This document shows positions 40,552-46,528 of a DNA stretch of 46,528 nt, piece after piece. The stretch's first letter is position 1. Each line of letters opens with the position of its first letter. The stretch spans positions 1 through 46,528 of the forward strand of contig NZ_JACEHF010000014.1 of assembly GCF_014180685.1 (NCBI RefSeq). The letters are read 5' to 3'. A model generated the notes under the pieces. It saw only the letters and a list, made by a program, of their open reading frames with translations, was not told the DNA's origin and ran no database searches. The position numbers were made by a program, and so were the translations under genes. This stretch comes from Nocardioides pelophilus. GTDB lineage: Bacteria; Actinomycetota; Actinomycetes; Propionibacteriales; Nocardioidaceae.

Positions 40552-40614
40552 GGACGGAAGGTATCGCGGGAAATGGCGTCGCACCCCGCGGAGCCGGCGA
40601 CCTAGGGTAAAGAC
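40552..40614. promoter_or_regulatory. Divergent leaderless-type promoters, LLM oxidoreductase / cupin
   Basis: Within this 63-base gap TAGGGT (40603-40608) is six bases before the cupin ATG on the plus strand, and TACCTT is six bases before GTG 40551 on the minus strand. Neither gene has a ribosome site. Confidence 0.5.
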
Positions 40615-41106
40615 ATGTCCTACCCACCTCCGCTCTACGACGGCGACACCGGTGAGATCTCCGCCTCCGTCCGGCCCGGTGACGCCGAGCCGGACCTGGT
40701 CTACCCCAACGGCAACCGGGTCACCTATCTCGCCGCCGGCGCCTCGACGGGTGGCCTGTTCGGGCTCTACAAGTGGGAGTTCTCCGAGGCGGTGAGCGGG
40801 CCCGGCGCGCACTTCCACCGCACCATCGCCGAGTCGTTCTACATCCTGACCGGCGAGGTGAAGATCTACGACGGCCGCGACTGGGTGACCGCTTCCTCCG
40901 GCGACTTCCTGCACGTGCCGCCGGGCGGCCTGCACGGCTTCCGCAACGAGTCCGGGGCGGAGGCGTCGATGCTGCTGCACTTCGCGCCGGGCGCGCCGCG
41001 CGAGGCCTACTTCGAAGGTCTCGACCGGCTCGCCAGGGGCGAGGAGTGGACACCGGACGAGTACGACCGGTTCATGGCCGAGCACGACAACGTCTGGACC
41101 GACTGA
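40615..41106 (+). CDS. Cupin-domain protein
   Basis: 163 residues, a single cupin barrel. Motif 1 is GPGAHFHRTIAESFYILTGEVKIY with two His and one Glu as metal ligands; motif 2 is GDFLHVPPGGLHGFRN with the third His. The C-terminal helix (EYDRFMAEHDNVW) is a common end of this subgroup. It may be a metal-dependent oxygenase, isomerase or binding protein; the sequence does not decide. ATG 40615 stands six bases after TAGGGT. Confidence 0.85.
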   Translation: MSYPPPLYDGDTGEISASVRPGDAEPDLVYPNGNRVTYLAAGASTGGLFGLYKWEFSEAVSGPGAHFHRTIAESFYILTGEVKIYDGRDWVTASSGDFLHVPPGGLHGFRNESGAEASMLLHFAPGAPREAYFEGLDRLARGEEWTPDEYDRFMAEHDNVWTD

Positions 41107-41149
41107 GCCGGTCTCCGCCGACACCGCCGCCTGTCCGAGCAGGGCCACA

Positions 41150-41173
41150 GGATGTGTCCCCGCCTGGTGGGTA
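41150..41173 (+). promoter_or_regulatory. Candidate SigB/SigF-like promoter of the hemerythrin gene
   Basis: GGATG, 14 bases, GGGTAC. This fits the actinobacterial stress-sigma pattern GNNT-N14-16-GGGTAC/T and lies about 40 bases before ATG 41214. Confidence 0.45.
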
Positions 41174-41213
41174 CCGCATGGTCACCGCGCCCGTACCGAT
41201 GCCAGGAGGCACC

Positions 41214-41714
41214 ATGTCCAGCGACGCCATCGTCCTTCTCAAGCAGGACCACAAGGAGATCCGCCGGCTGTTCCGTGAGTTCCAGCAGGCCGGGGAGGAC
41301 GCGACAGCCCGCAAGGGCCACCTGGTCGACCAGATCATCGAGCTGCTCACCGTGCACACCTACATCGAGAACGAGGTGATGTACCCGCGCGTGCGGGAGC
41401 TGCTGCCCGACCTCGAGGACGACGTGCTCGAGTCCTACGAGGAGCACCACGTCGCCGACCTCCTCGTCGTCGAGCTCGCCGGCATGAAGCCGTCGGCCGA
41501 ACGCTTCGACGCCAAGACCACGGTCCTCATCGAGAACGTGACCCACCACATCGAGGAGGAGGAGCAGGAGTGGTTCCCCAAGGTCCGCGACGGGCTGGGC
41601 CGCAAGGCGCTCCAGGAGATCGGCGCCGACATGATCGAGGCCCGGAAGAAGGCACCGAAGCGCCCCTCCCAGCCGAGCGCGCTGAAGAAGACCGTCGACG
41701 CGGTCCTGGCCTGA
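41214..41714 (+). CDS. Hemerythrin-like HHE-domain protein
   Basis: 166 residues. A four-helix bundle with the metal ligands of the hemerythrin HHE family: His in LLKQDHKEIRRLF, HTYIENEVMYP, EEHHVADLLV and THHIEEEEQEWFPKV. It probably binds a diiron centre and senses or buffers oxygen, peroxide or NO. The C-terminal tail (KKAPKRPSQPSALKKTV) is lysine-rich. AGGAGG six bases upstream fixes the start at 41214 rather than the in-frame ATG at 41178. Preceded by a stress-type promoter candidate. Confidence 0.88.
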   Translation: MSSDAIVLLKQDHKEIRRLFREFQQAGEDATARKGHLVDQIIELLTVHTYIENEVMYPRVRELLPDLEDDVLESYEEHHVADLLVVELAGMKPSAERFDAKTTVLIENVTHHIEEEEQEWFPKVRDGLGRKALQEIGADMIEARKKAPKRPSQPSALKKTVDAVLA

Positions 41715-41748
41715 CCGCTACCTGACCAGAGCGCCGGTCAGAGCGGTC
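41713..41748. terminator. Bidirectional hairpin between convergent hemerythrin and SpoIIE genes
   Basis: A two-part stem: GACCGCT pairs with AGCGGTC on the outside and CTGACC with GGTCAG inside, with a two-base bulge and an eight-base loop. It overlaps the stop codons of both convergent genes. No T run is present. Confidence 0.6.
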
Positions 41749-42895
41749 GGCGTACGACGACCAGGGCGACGTCATCCTCGACGTTCTCGTCCCCGAGGCC
41801 TGCAGCGACGATGTGGCTGCAGGCCGCCTCGGGGTGGTCCCCGGCTGAGAACGCCCGGCGGACCAGGTCGAGCCGGTCGTCGTACGGGTCGGAGACGGGG
41901 CCGAGCACGTCGCGCCGCTCGACTAGGCCGTCGGTGAAGAACGCGAGGGCGCTGCCGGGCGGGAGCAGTACCTTCTCGCTCCTTCGCGGCCGGTCCGGGT
42001 CCACGCCGAGCAGCAGGCCCTGCGACACGGCCACGGGCTCGGCGACGGGTTGGCCGGCGTAGGCGATCAGTGGTGCCGGGTGGCCGGCGTTGCAGAACAT
42101 CAGGTGGTCGAAGGGCGGCTCGGTGACGGCGTAGACCAGGGTTGCCGAGATCTCGTTCTCGAAGTGGCAGAGCTTGCGATCGAGCCGGGTGAGCACCTCC
42201 GCCGGGTCGTCGTGGTCGAGGGCGTAGGCGCGCAGCGCGCTGCGCAGCCGTCCCATGACGACGGCCGACCGCAGTCCGTGACCCTCAACGTCGCCGAGGA
42301 CGAACCCGGTCTTGCCGTTGGGCAGCGTGAAGATGTCGTACCAGTCGCCGCCGAGGTCGCCTTCGGCCGGCAGGTAGCGCACGGCGATGTCGAGGCCGGC
42401 GACAGCGGGTGGGGAGGCCGGGAGCAGGCTGCGCTGGAGGACCAGTGCCGCGAGGTGGGCGTCGTCCTCGGTGCGCTCGGACAGACGCAGGCCGATCTCT
42501 GCCGCGGAGCGCGCCAGCTGCTCGGCGTCTCGGGCAGTGAACGAGCGGTTCGCGATGCTGCCGACGTGGAGGACTCCCACCAGGTCGTCCTTGCCGAAGA
42601 CCGGGACGCCGAGCAACCGCTGCACGCCGAAGTCGCGCAGGATCGGGTTGAGCACCGAGAGCTCGTTGACCTCGTCCACGAAGACCGCTTCGCGCCGCTC
42701 GGCGACCTGACCGGCGAAGCCGTCGCCGATCCGCAGGTGCGGCGCGCCACGCCACCGGCGCCCCAGCCCCGCCGAGGCCGCAGGCTCCAGCACGCTGCCC
42801 GTCTCGTCGAGGAGCAGGAGGGTCGCAGTGTCGGAGCCCATCACATGACGGACCTTCTCGATCATCTGCTGGACCGGGCCCAGGTCCACGCTCAC
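41738..42895 (-). CDS. GAF-domain PP2C (SpoIIE/RsbU-type) serine phosphatase
   Basis: 385 residues. A GAF sensor domain spans about residues 5-150 (LLLLDETGSVLEPAA, RIGDGFAGQVAER, LLGVPVFGKDDLVGVLHVG). A PP2C phosphatase domain follows with the metal-binding GGDWYDIF, GDVEGHGLRSAV, FCNAGHPAPLI, FFTDGLVERR and the final DDVALVVVRR. Such proteins dephosphorylate anti-sigma-antagonists and so release stress sigma factors; no anti-sigma or antagonist gene is present in this window. GTG start at 42895. The nearby SigB-like promoters make a role in that circuit plausible. Confidence 0.9.
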   Translation of the reverse strand: MSVDLGPVQQMIEKVRHVMGSDTATLLLLDETGSVLEPAASAGLGRRWRGAPHLRIGDGFAGQVAERREAVFVDEVNELSVLNPILRDFGVQRLLGVPVFGKDDLVGVLHVGSIANRSFTARDAEQLARSAAEIGLRLSERTEDDAHLAALVLQRSLLPASPPAVAGLDIAVRYLPAEGDLGGDWYDIFTLPNGKTGFVLGDVEGHGLRSAVVMGRLRSALRAYALDHDDPAEVLTRLDRKLCHFENEISATLVYAVTEPPFDHLMFCNAGHPAPLIAYAGQPVAEPVAVSQGLLLGVDPDRPRRSEKVLLPPGSALAFFTDGLVERRDVLGPVSDPYDDRLDLVRRAFSAGDHPEAACSHIVAAGLGDENVEDDVALVVVRRPL

Positions 42896-42983
42896 TACAG
42901 TGCCGCCTCACGGTCGATCGAACCCGAGGCCGGCTTCTTGGGCCCTGGTACGCCATCCTTTCACAGCCCCGCCGTGCTCGGGC

Positions 42984-42998
42984 TACCGTGGCGAGATG
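42984..42998 (+). promoter_or_regulatory. Leaderless-type promoter of the 42996 gene
   Basis: TACCGT is followed by six bases and ATG 42996, with no ribosome site. Confidence 0.45.
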
Positions 42999-43352
42999 GC
43001 GCGCTACGAGGTGAACGACGCGGCAGTGGCGAAGGCACGGTCACTCATCGAGGGCCGGCAGTACGTCTTCGACAGCGACTGGGGCGAGGTGCAGCCGGAC
43101 GCGGAGGCCGGCAACGCCTTCCTCGAGCGCAACTCGTGGGAGGAGTACGCCGCCTGGCACCTCGGCCTGACCGTCGGCGCCAACGACGAGACCAAGGCTC
43201 GGCACGCGTTCGTGTACGGCGACTTCCGGCGGGTCCATCGCTCCGGCCTCATCGCGTGCGTCTACCGTGCGGCCGAGTGGCGGCACAAGAAGGTCGAGCT
43301 CGCAGCCCACGAGCTGCTGCAGCTGCTGGACCGGACCGCCGGCATCGAGTGA
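42996..43352 (+). CDS. Conserved hypothetical protein
   Basis: 118 residues from ATG 42996. It is rich in Trp, His and Glu (SWEEYAAWHLGLTVGANDETKARHAF, then VHRSGLIACVYRAAEWRHKKVELAAHELLQLLD). Soluble, with mixed helices and no signal. Proteins of this look are, as I recall, widespread in Nocardioides and relatives, but I know of no function. It stands between the SpoIIE phosphatase (divergent) and the DUF3618 gene (convergent, 24 bases). Confidence 0.75.
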   Translation: MARYEVNDAAVAKARSLIEGRQYVFDSDWGEVQPDAEAGNAFLERNSWEEYAAWHLGLTVGANDETKARHAFVYGDFRRVHRSGLIACVYRAAEWRHKKVELAAHELLQLLDRTAGIE

Positions 43353-43376
43353 CGCGGTGTCGCGCAGCTCCCCGGG

Positions 43377-43595
43377 TCAGCTGCGCCGTCTCCAGAGCCA
43401 GACACCGACCCCCACCAGCACTACGGAGGCAGCGAGGACCGGCACGCTCGCCGGCAGCGCGCGGGCGCGGTCCTTGGCGCGTGCCTTGACGTCGAACTTG
43501 TAGCTGAGCGCTTCGACCGTGTCCCCCACGGAACGGCGCAGCTCGTGGATCTCTGCCTCGAGCTCGGACTTCGACGGGCTGTGCTCAATGCTCAC
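43377..43595 (-). CDS. DUF3618 small membrane protein
   Basis: 72 residues. The N-terminal half is a charged helix (KSELEAEIHELRRSVGDTVEALSYKFDVKARAKDRA) typical of DUF3618, followed by one transmembrane helix (VPVLAASVVLVGVGVWLW) and RRRS. GTG start at 43595, overlapping the end of the holin-like gene by 11 bases. DUF3618 proteins are regularly paired with phage-holin-family membrane proteins in actinobacteria. Their role may lie in envelope stress; this is inference from company, not from a motif. Confidence 0.82.
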   Translation of the reverse strand: MSIEHSPSKSELEAEIHELRRSVGDTVEALSYKFDVKARAKDRARALPASVPVLAASVVLVGVGVWLWRRRS

Positions 43596-43995
43596 GGTGG
43601 CGGGCCTCCTGGACCTCGGCGATGTCGGCCTTCACGTTCCGGATGGCGGCCTCCGGCACCGGCGGCGTGCCGTCTGCGACCTGGTTGCGGCCATGCAGCG
43701 CGGCGACGCCGGCGGACGCGAACAGGACCGCGGCGACGATGAGCGCCGCCGCCCACGCCGGCAGGACCAGCGCGAGTGCGAGCACTGCCGCCGCCACCAG
43801 CGTGCCGAACCCGAACCACGCCAGGACGCCGGCGGCTCCGAACAGCCCGGCCCCGACGCCGACGCGCTTGGCGTGCTCGCCGAGCTCGACCTTCGCGAGC
43901 GCGATCTCGTCGCGGATCAGCTGGGAGCCGTCGTTGCTGAGTCGCGCCAGCAGCTCCCCGGCCGTGGCATCGGTGCTGCTCGTCGATCGGGCCAT
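43585..43995 (-). CDS. Phage-holin-superfamily membrane protein
   Basis: 136 residues. An N-terminal amphipathic helix (TAGELLARLSNDGSQLIRDEIALAKVELGEHAKR) precedes two transmembrane helices (GAGLFGAAGVLAWFGFGTLV and AALIVAAVLFASAGVAAL) and a charged tail. This is the chromosomal holin_3-like family and not a sign of a prophage. ATG 43995 has GGAGG upstream. First gene of a two-gene operon with DUF3618, behind a good stress-type promoter at 44027-44051. Confidence 0.82.
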   Translation of the reverse strand: MARSTSSTDATAGELLARLSNDGSQLIRDEIALAKVELGEHAKRVGVGAGLFGAAGVLAWFGFGTLVAAAVLALALVLPAWAAALIVAAVLFASAGVAALHGRNQVADGTPPVPEAAIRNVKADIAEVQEARHREH

Positions 43996-44026
43996 GGTCC
44001 ACCTCCAGCTATCTGTTCGACGGCCT

Positions 44027-44051
44027 GTACCCACTCGCGCACGGTGAAACC
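44027..44051 (-). promoter_or_regulatory. SigB/SigF-like promoter of the holin-like/DUF3618 operon
   Basis: On the minus strand GGTTT, 14 bases, GGGTAC: a full match to the actinobacterial general-stress sigma consensus, about 32 bases before ATG 43995. This is the best such site in the window. Confidence 0.7.
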
Positions 44052-44073
44052 GGAACCGCTGACCGGCTTCCAC

Positions 44074-44265
44074 TCACGGGTCGGAGCGGTCGGGCGTCTG
44101 GGTGCTCTCGCGCCGGGTGCCCTCGGGGTCGTCGACCCGCTCGTCCGACTCCGCGAGGATGGCCTCGGCCTGCGCCGTCGGGTCGTCGCTCCCCGCCTCG
44201 GTCTCCTCGGGCAGCAGCTCGGCCCGGCTCGCGATCCGGTCGTCGTCCTCCGGTGTGTGACTCAT
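44074..44265 (-). CDS. Small acidic hypothetical protein
   Basis: 63 residues from ATG 44265; an in-frame start at 44304 would add 13. Strongly acidic and polar (SHTPEDDDRIASRAELLPEETEAGSDD), without hydrophobic core, so probably disordered. GGATG-N14-GGGTAC lies on the minus strand just before the start (44271-44295), another stress-type promoter candidate. I do not recognise the family. The short length makes the call moderate. Confidence 0.5.
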   Translation of the reverse strand: MSHTPEDDDRIASRAELLPEETEAGSDDPTAQAEAILAESDERVDDPEGTRRESTQTPDRSDP

Positions 44266-44270
44266 GGAGG

Positions 44271-44295
44271 CGTCGTACCCGTTGGTCGTCCCGGC
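44271..44295 (-). promoter_or_regulatory. Candidate SigB/SigF-like promoter of the small acidic protein
   Basis: On the minus strand GGATG, 14 bases, GGGTAC, ending nine bases or so before ATG 44265. It has the same -35 variant as the hemerythrin promoter candidate. Confidence 0.45.
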
Positions 44296-44363
44296 ATCCC
44301 TCACCGAGACGGGCCGGTAAACCGATCGCGGCGGTCACGCGTGTCACAGGTGGAGGACCTTCG

Positions 44364-45434
44364 ATGAGAAGCAACGAGCCAGCAGACCTGAACCGTCTCC
44401 TGCTCGATACCGTCAGCGACATCGAGCCGCGCTCGCGCATCGAGGCGATCCGTTCCCGCATCACCCCTAAGGAGTCTCCGATGGCCATCACCCGAACCTG
44501 GATCCTCGGCACGATCGGTGCCGCCGCCGCCACTGCCGCCGTGATCACGGGGGTGGTCGTGGTCAGCAACAACAACAGCGACTCGTCGTCCGACGCGGAC
44601 CGGGACCCGGCCGCTCCGAGCGCGACTGCGACGGACGACCCGTCCTCGACCGACCCGTCGGAGACCTCGGGGACGTCGACCCCGCCGGTCACCGAGGACA
44701 CGCTGCCTGTCTACTGGGTCGGCGAGACCGCCCGTGGCCTCGGGCTCTACCGCGAGTGGACCCGCGTGGCCTCCGCCGACCCGCTGGTCGGCGCGCTCAC
44801 CCAGGCCCTCGACGAGGTGCCGCTGGACCCCGACTACCGGAGCGGCTGGCCCGACGCCGCGGGCCTGGCGGCCGCGTCGTACGACGGGACCGAGGTGATC
44901 ACCATCGACCTCACCGGTGACATCCACGACCTGCCGGCCGACATGTCCGAGGAGCAGGCGCAGGTCGCGCTCGAGCAGCTGATCTTCACTGCCCAGGCCG
45001 TGGTCGGCGAGGGCCGGAAGCCGGTGCAGTTCCTCCTGGACGGATCGCACAGCGACCAGGTGCTCGGACAACCCACCTCCGAGCCGCTGGCGAACGGACC
45101 CCTCTTCGACACGCTCTCGTTGGTCAACCTCGACTCCCCCGCCGAAGGTGACGTCGTCACCGGCGACACCCTCGAGGTGAGCGGCGTCGCCAACTCGTTC
45201 GAGGCGAACGTGATCGTCAAGCTGCAGCGCTACGAGGGGAACGCCATCGTCTTCCAGGAAGGCGTGACCGCCGAGGGTTGGATGGAGGAGAAGCTGTTCC
45301 CGTTCACCGGGTCGTTCGACATCTCCGACGTCGAGCCCGGGCAGTACCTCCTCAGCGCCAGCACCGACGACCCCTCGGGTGGTGCCGAGGGCTTCGGCGC
45401 CGACACCGACACCAAGCTGATCACCATCGAGTGA
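44364..45434 (+). CDS. Membrane-anchored GerMN / Gmad2 domain protein
   Basis: 356 residues. A cytosolic helical segment of about 40 residues is followed by one transmembrane helix (WILGTIGAAAATAAVITGVVVVS) and a Ser/Thr/Pro-rich linker. Outside the membrane lie a GerMN domain (about residues 112-240, from LPVYWVGETARGLGLYREW) and a Gmad2 immunoglobulin-like domain (about 258-350, VNLDSPAEGDVVTGDTLEVSG). The N-terminal segment resembles the cytosolic parts of anti-sigma-like proteins, but no sigma gene is adjacent. ATG 44364 has GGAGG seven bases upstream. Function in non-sporulating actinobacteria is not established. Confidence 0.85.
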   Translation: MRSNEPADLNRLLLDTVSDIEPRSRIEAIRSRITPKESPMAITRTWILGTIGAAAATAAVITGVVVVSNNNSDSSSDADRDPAAPSATATDDPSSTDPSETSGTSTPPVTEDTLPVYWVGETARGLGLYREWTRVASADPLVGALTQALDEVPLDPDYRSGWPDAAGLAAASYDGTEVITIDLTGDIHDLPADMSEEQAQVALEQLIFTAQAVVGEGRKPVQFLLDGSHSDQVLGQPTSEPLANGPLFDTLSLVNLDSPAEGDVVTGDTLEVSGVANSFEANVIVKLQRYEGNAIVFQEGVTAEGWMEEKLFPFTGSFDISDVEPGQYLLSASTDDPSGGAEGFGADTDTKLITIE

Positions 45435-45499
45435 CCTCGACGACGGCGCCGTACGCGAGAGAAGAACCGTCTGCATCTCGTCGGATGGGGTAATTCCCC

Positions 45500-45525
45500 G
45501 TCTCACCCGTCCGTCGAGCGGGTAC
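45500..45525 (+). promoter_or_regulatory. Candidate SigB/SigF-like promoter of the kinase gene
   Basis: GTCT, 16 bases, GGGTAC, about 55 bases before ATG 45580. A second, weaker candidate (GTCT...GGGTAA) ends at 45493. Confidence 0.4.
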
Positions 45526-45579
45526 GGCAGGCCTCGGGGCAGGTCCGAGCTCGACCTGAACGTCCCCGCGGAGCCTGCC

Positions 45580-46528
45580 ATGACTGATCCAGCACCCAGC
45601 GTGCTGAACGACCGCTACGAGCTCCACGGCCTCATCGGCCGGGGTGGGATGGCGGAGGTCTACCGAGGCTTCGACCGGCTGCTGAGCCGCGAGGTCGCGG
45701 TGAAGGTGATGCTGACGGCGCTCCAGAGCGACGTGGACCGACGACGGTTCGAGTCGGAGACGCAGCTGTTGGCGAGCCTGAACGACCCCCACCTGGTGAC
45801 GCTGCTCGACGCCGGCGTCGACGAGGCCGGCGGGTCGCCCCGCCCGTGGCTGGTGATGGAGCTGGTCGCCGGCCCGACGCTGGCCAGCCGGCTCGCGGAG
45901 GGGCCGTTGCCGGCCGACCAGGTGGCCGCCGTCGGAGCGGACCTGGCGTCCGCACTGGCACACGTGCACGCCAGCGGCATCGTGCATCGCGACGTGAAGC
46001 CGGCCAACGTGTTGCTGACCCCGACCGGCGGGGCGAAGCTGGCCGACTTCGGCGTCGCCCGGCTGATGGACGAGCAGTCCGACCTCACCCTGACCGGCCA
46101 CACCATCGGCACCGCTGCCTACCTAGCGCCCGAGCAGGTCACCGGCCGGCCGGTCAGCGGCGCCAGCGACGTGTACGCCCTCGGTCTGGTCCTGCTGGAG
46201 GCGCTCACCGGCCAGCGGACCTTCGTCGGCACCCCGACCGAGGCGGCGATCGCCCGGATCCATCGCGGACCGCTCATCCCGGTCTCACTCGGCGCGGGCT
46301 GGGTCCAGCTGCTCGACGCGATGACGGCCAGCGACCCGGCAGGGCGTCCGGGCGCCGACCAGGTCGCTGCCCAGCTGGCGGCTGTGGTCGGCGTGCCCGC
46401 CGGCGCGCCCGTCGCCGCGCCCGTCGACCTCGACCCCACCGGGACGATGGCGGTCCCGGCCGTCGCCGCCGTCGCGGCCGGGGGACCCTCGGCGAGGACC
46501 CGAGGGGTTCTCCTGGTCGGCGCCGCGG
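45580..46528 (+). CDS. PknB-type Ser/Thr protein kinase (3' end off the right edge)
   Basis: Reads from ATG 45580 to the window edge as 316 codons without a stop. Kinase domain from about residue 13: G-loop IGRGGMAEVY (19-28), catalytic Lys in REVAVKVM, catalytic loop HRDVKPANV with Asp138, DFG in LADFGVARL, and activation-loop Thr residues in TLTGHTIGTAAYLAPEQ. After residue 260 an Ala/Pro/Val-rich linker begins (VGVPAGAPVAAPVD). The last visible codons (RTRGVLLVGAA) look like the start of a transmembrane helix. A membrane kinase with an outer C-terminal part is likely; the sensor part is not in view. Confidence 0.93.
   Translation, partial: MTDPAPSVLNDRYELHGLIGRGGMAEVYRGFDRLLSREVAVKVMLTALQSDVDRRRFESETQLLASLNDPHLVTLLDAGVDEAGGSPRPWLVMELVAGPTLASRLAEGPLPADQVAAVGADLASALAHVHASGIVHRDVKPANVLLTPTGGAKLADFGVARLMDEQSDLTLTGHTIGTAAYLAPEQVTGRPVSGASDVYALGLVLLEALTGQRTFVGTPTEAAIARIHRGPLIPVSLGAGWVQLLDAMTASDPAGRPGADQVAAQLAAVVGVPAGAPVAAPVDLDPTGTMAVPAVAAVAAGGPSARTRGVLLVGAA

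Noticed and set aside
40552..41148. Upstream extension of the LLM oxidoreductase to 563 residues
   Set aside because: It crosses the divergent cupin gene; the conserved protein starts at GTG 40551.
43377..43995. Prophage, because of the holin-like protein
   Set aside because: The holin_3-like family with DUF3618 is a normal chromosomal actinobacterial pair; no other phage genes are present.

Overview
The window is high-GC actinobacterial chromosome. It has many GTG starts, 4-base ATGA/GTGA gene overlaps, and start codons lying 6 nt after a TANNNT hexamer (leaderless type). Gene content and the DUF222/HNH, GerMN/Gmad2 and DUF3618 families suggest Nocardioides or a close relative. This is inferred from protein character; no database was searched. 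I saw no rRNA, tRNA, CRISPR or insertion sequence.

Region 1 (1-21756) is the steroid C/D-ring branch, in nearly the gene order of the Mycobacterium tuberculosis KstR2 regulon (Rv3548c-Rv3564). Two SDR genes diverge from echA20-ipdA-ipdB-ipdC. Further right, fadE30-ipdF-kstR2-fadA6 diverge from fadD3-fadE31-fadE32-fadE33. Both divergent promoters have a 40-base intergenic region centred on the same 20-bp inverted repeat, one copy being the reverse complement of the other. Between the two halves lie genes not expected in a steroid cluster: three tandem paralogous parallel beta-helix proteins (5223-9410) without signal peptides, two GNAT proteins, a small membrane protein and two paralogous exported proteins.

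Region 2 (21767-25280) is accessory: a DUF1801-like protein, a DUF222/HNH protein, a nest of dispersed repeats, a TetR-type protein without its DNA-binding half, and a secreted trypsin-like protease.

Region 3 (25309-34542) is the A/B-ring branch. hsaA-hsaD-hsaC-hsaB and hsaE-hsaG-hsaF are on the minus strand; kstD and a chsH3-like (R)-hydratase diverge from hsaE. KstR-type sites lie before hsaA and between hsaE and kstD. KstD introduces the delta-1 double bond. HsaA/HsaB hydroxylate the resulting phenol, HsaC cleaves the catechol and HsaD splits the product into HIP and a hydroxyhexadienoate. HsaE, HsaF and HsaG turn the latter into pyruvate and propionyl-CoA. FadD3 activates HIP to HIP-CoA, and the KstR2 genes open and degrade the last rings.

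Region 4 (34561-46528) is general physiology. It has a two-component system facing a lipoprotein gene, with two direct copies of an inverted repeat exactly 21 bp apart; a dienelactone hydrolase and a MOSC protein; an F420-type LLM oxidoreductase with a phosphotransferase; a cupin; and a stress-like group (hemerythrin protein, GAF-SpoIIE phosphatase, holin-like and DUF3618 membrane proteins, GerMN/Gmad2 protein, Ser/Thr kinase cut by the right edge). Several of these follow SigB/SigF-like promoter candidates.

A dispersed repeat family runs through the window. It starts GGTYTCGA and ends ACCASCGG, and its longer form carries an invariant 6-bp hairpin. Many copies are translated in frame as part of steroid enzymes: the C-termini of EchA20, KstR2, FadE30, HsaD and HsaF, the N-terminus of HsaG, and the interior of FadE31. 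The repeat family, the beta-helix trio and the mirror-image KstR2 promoters are the parts most worth following up.
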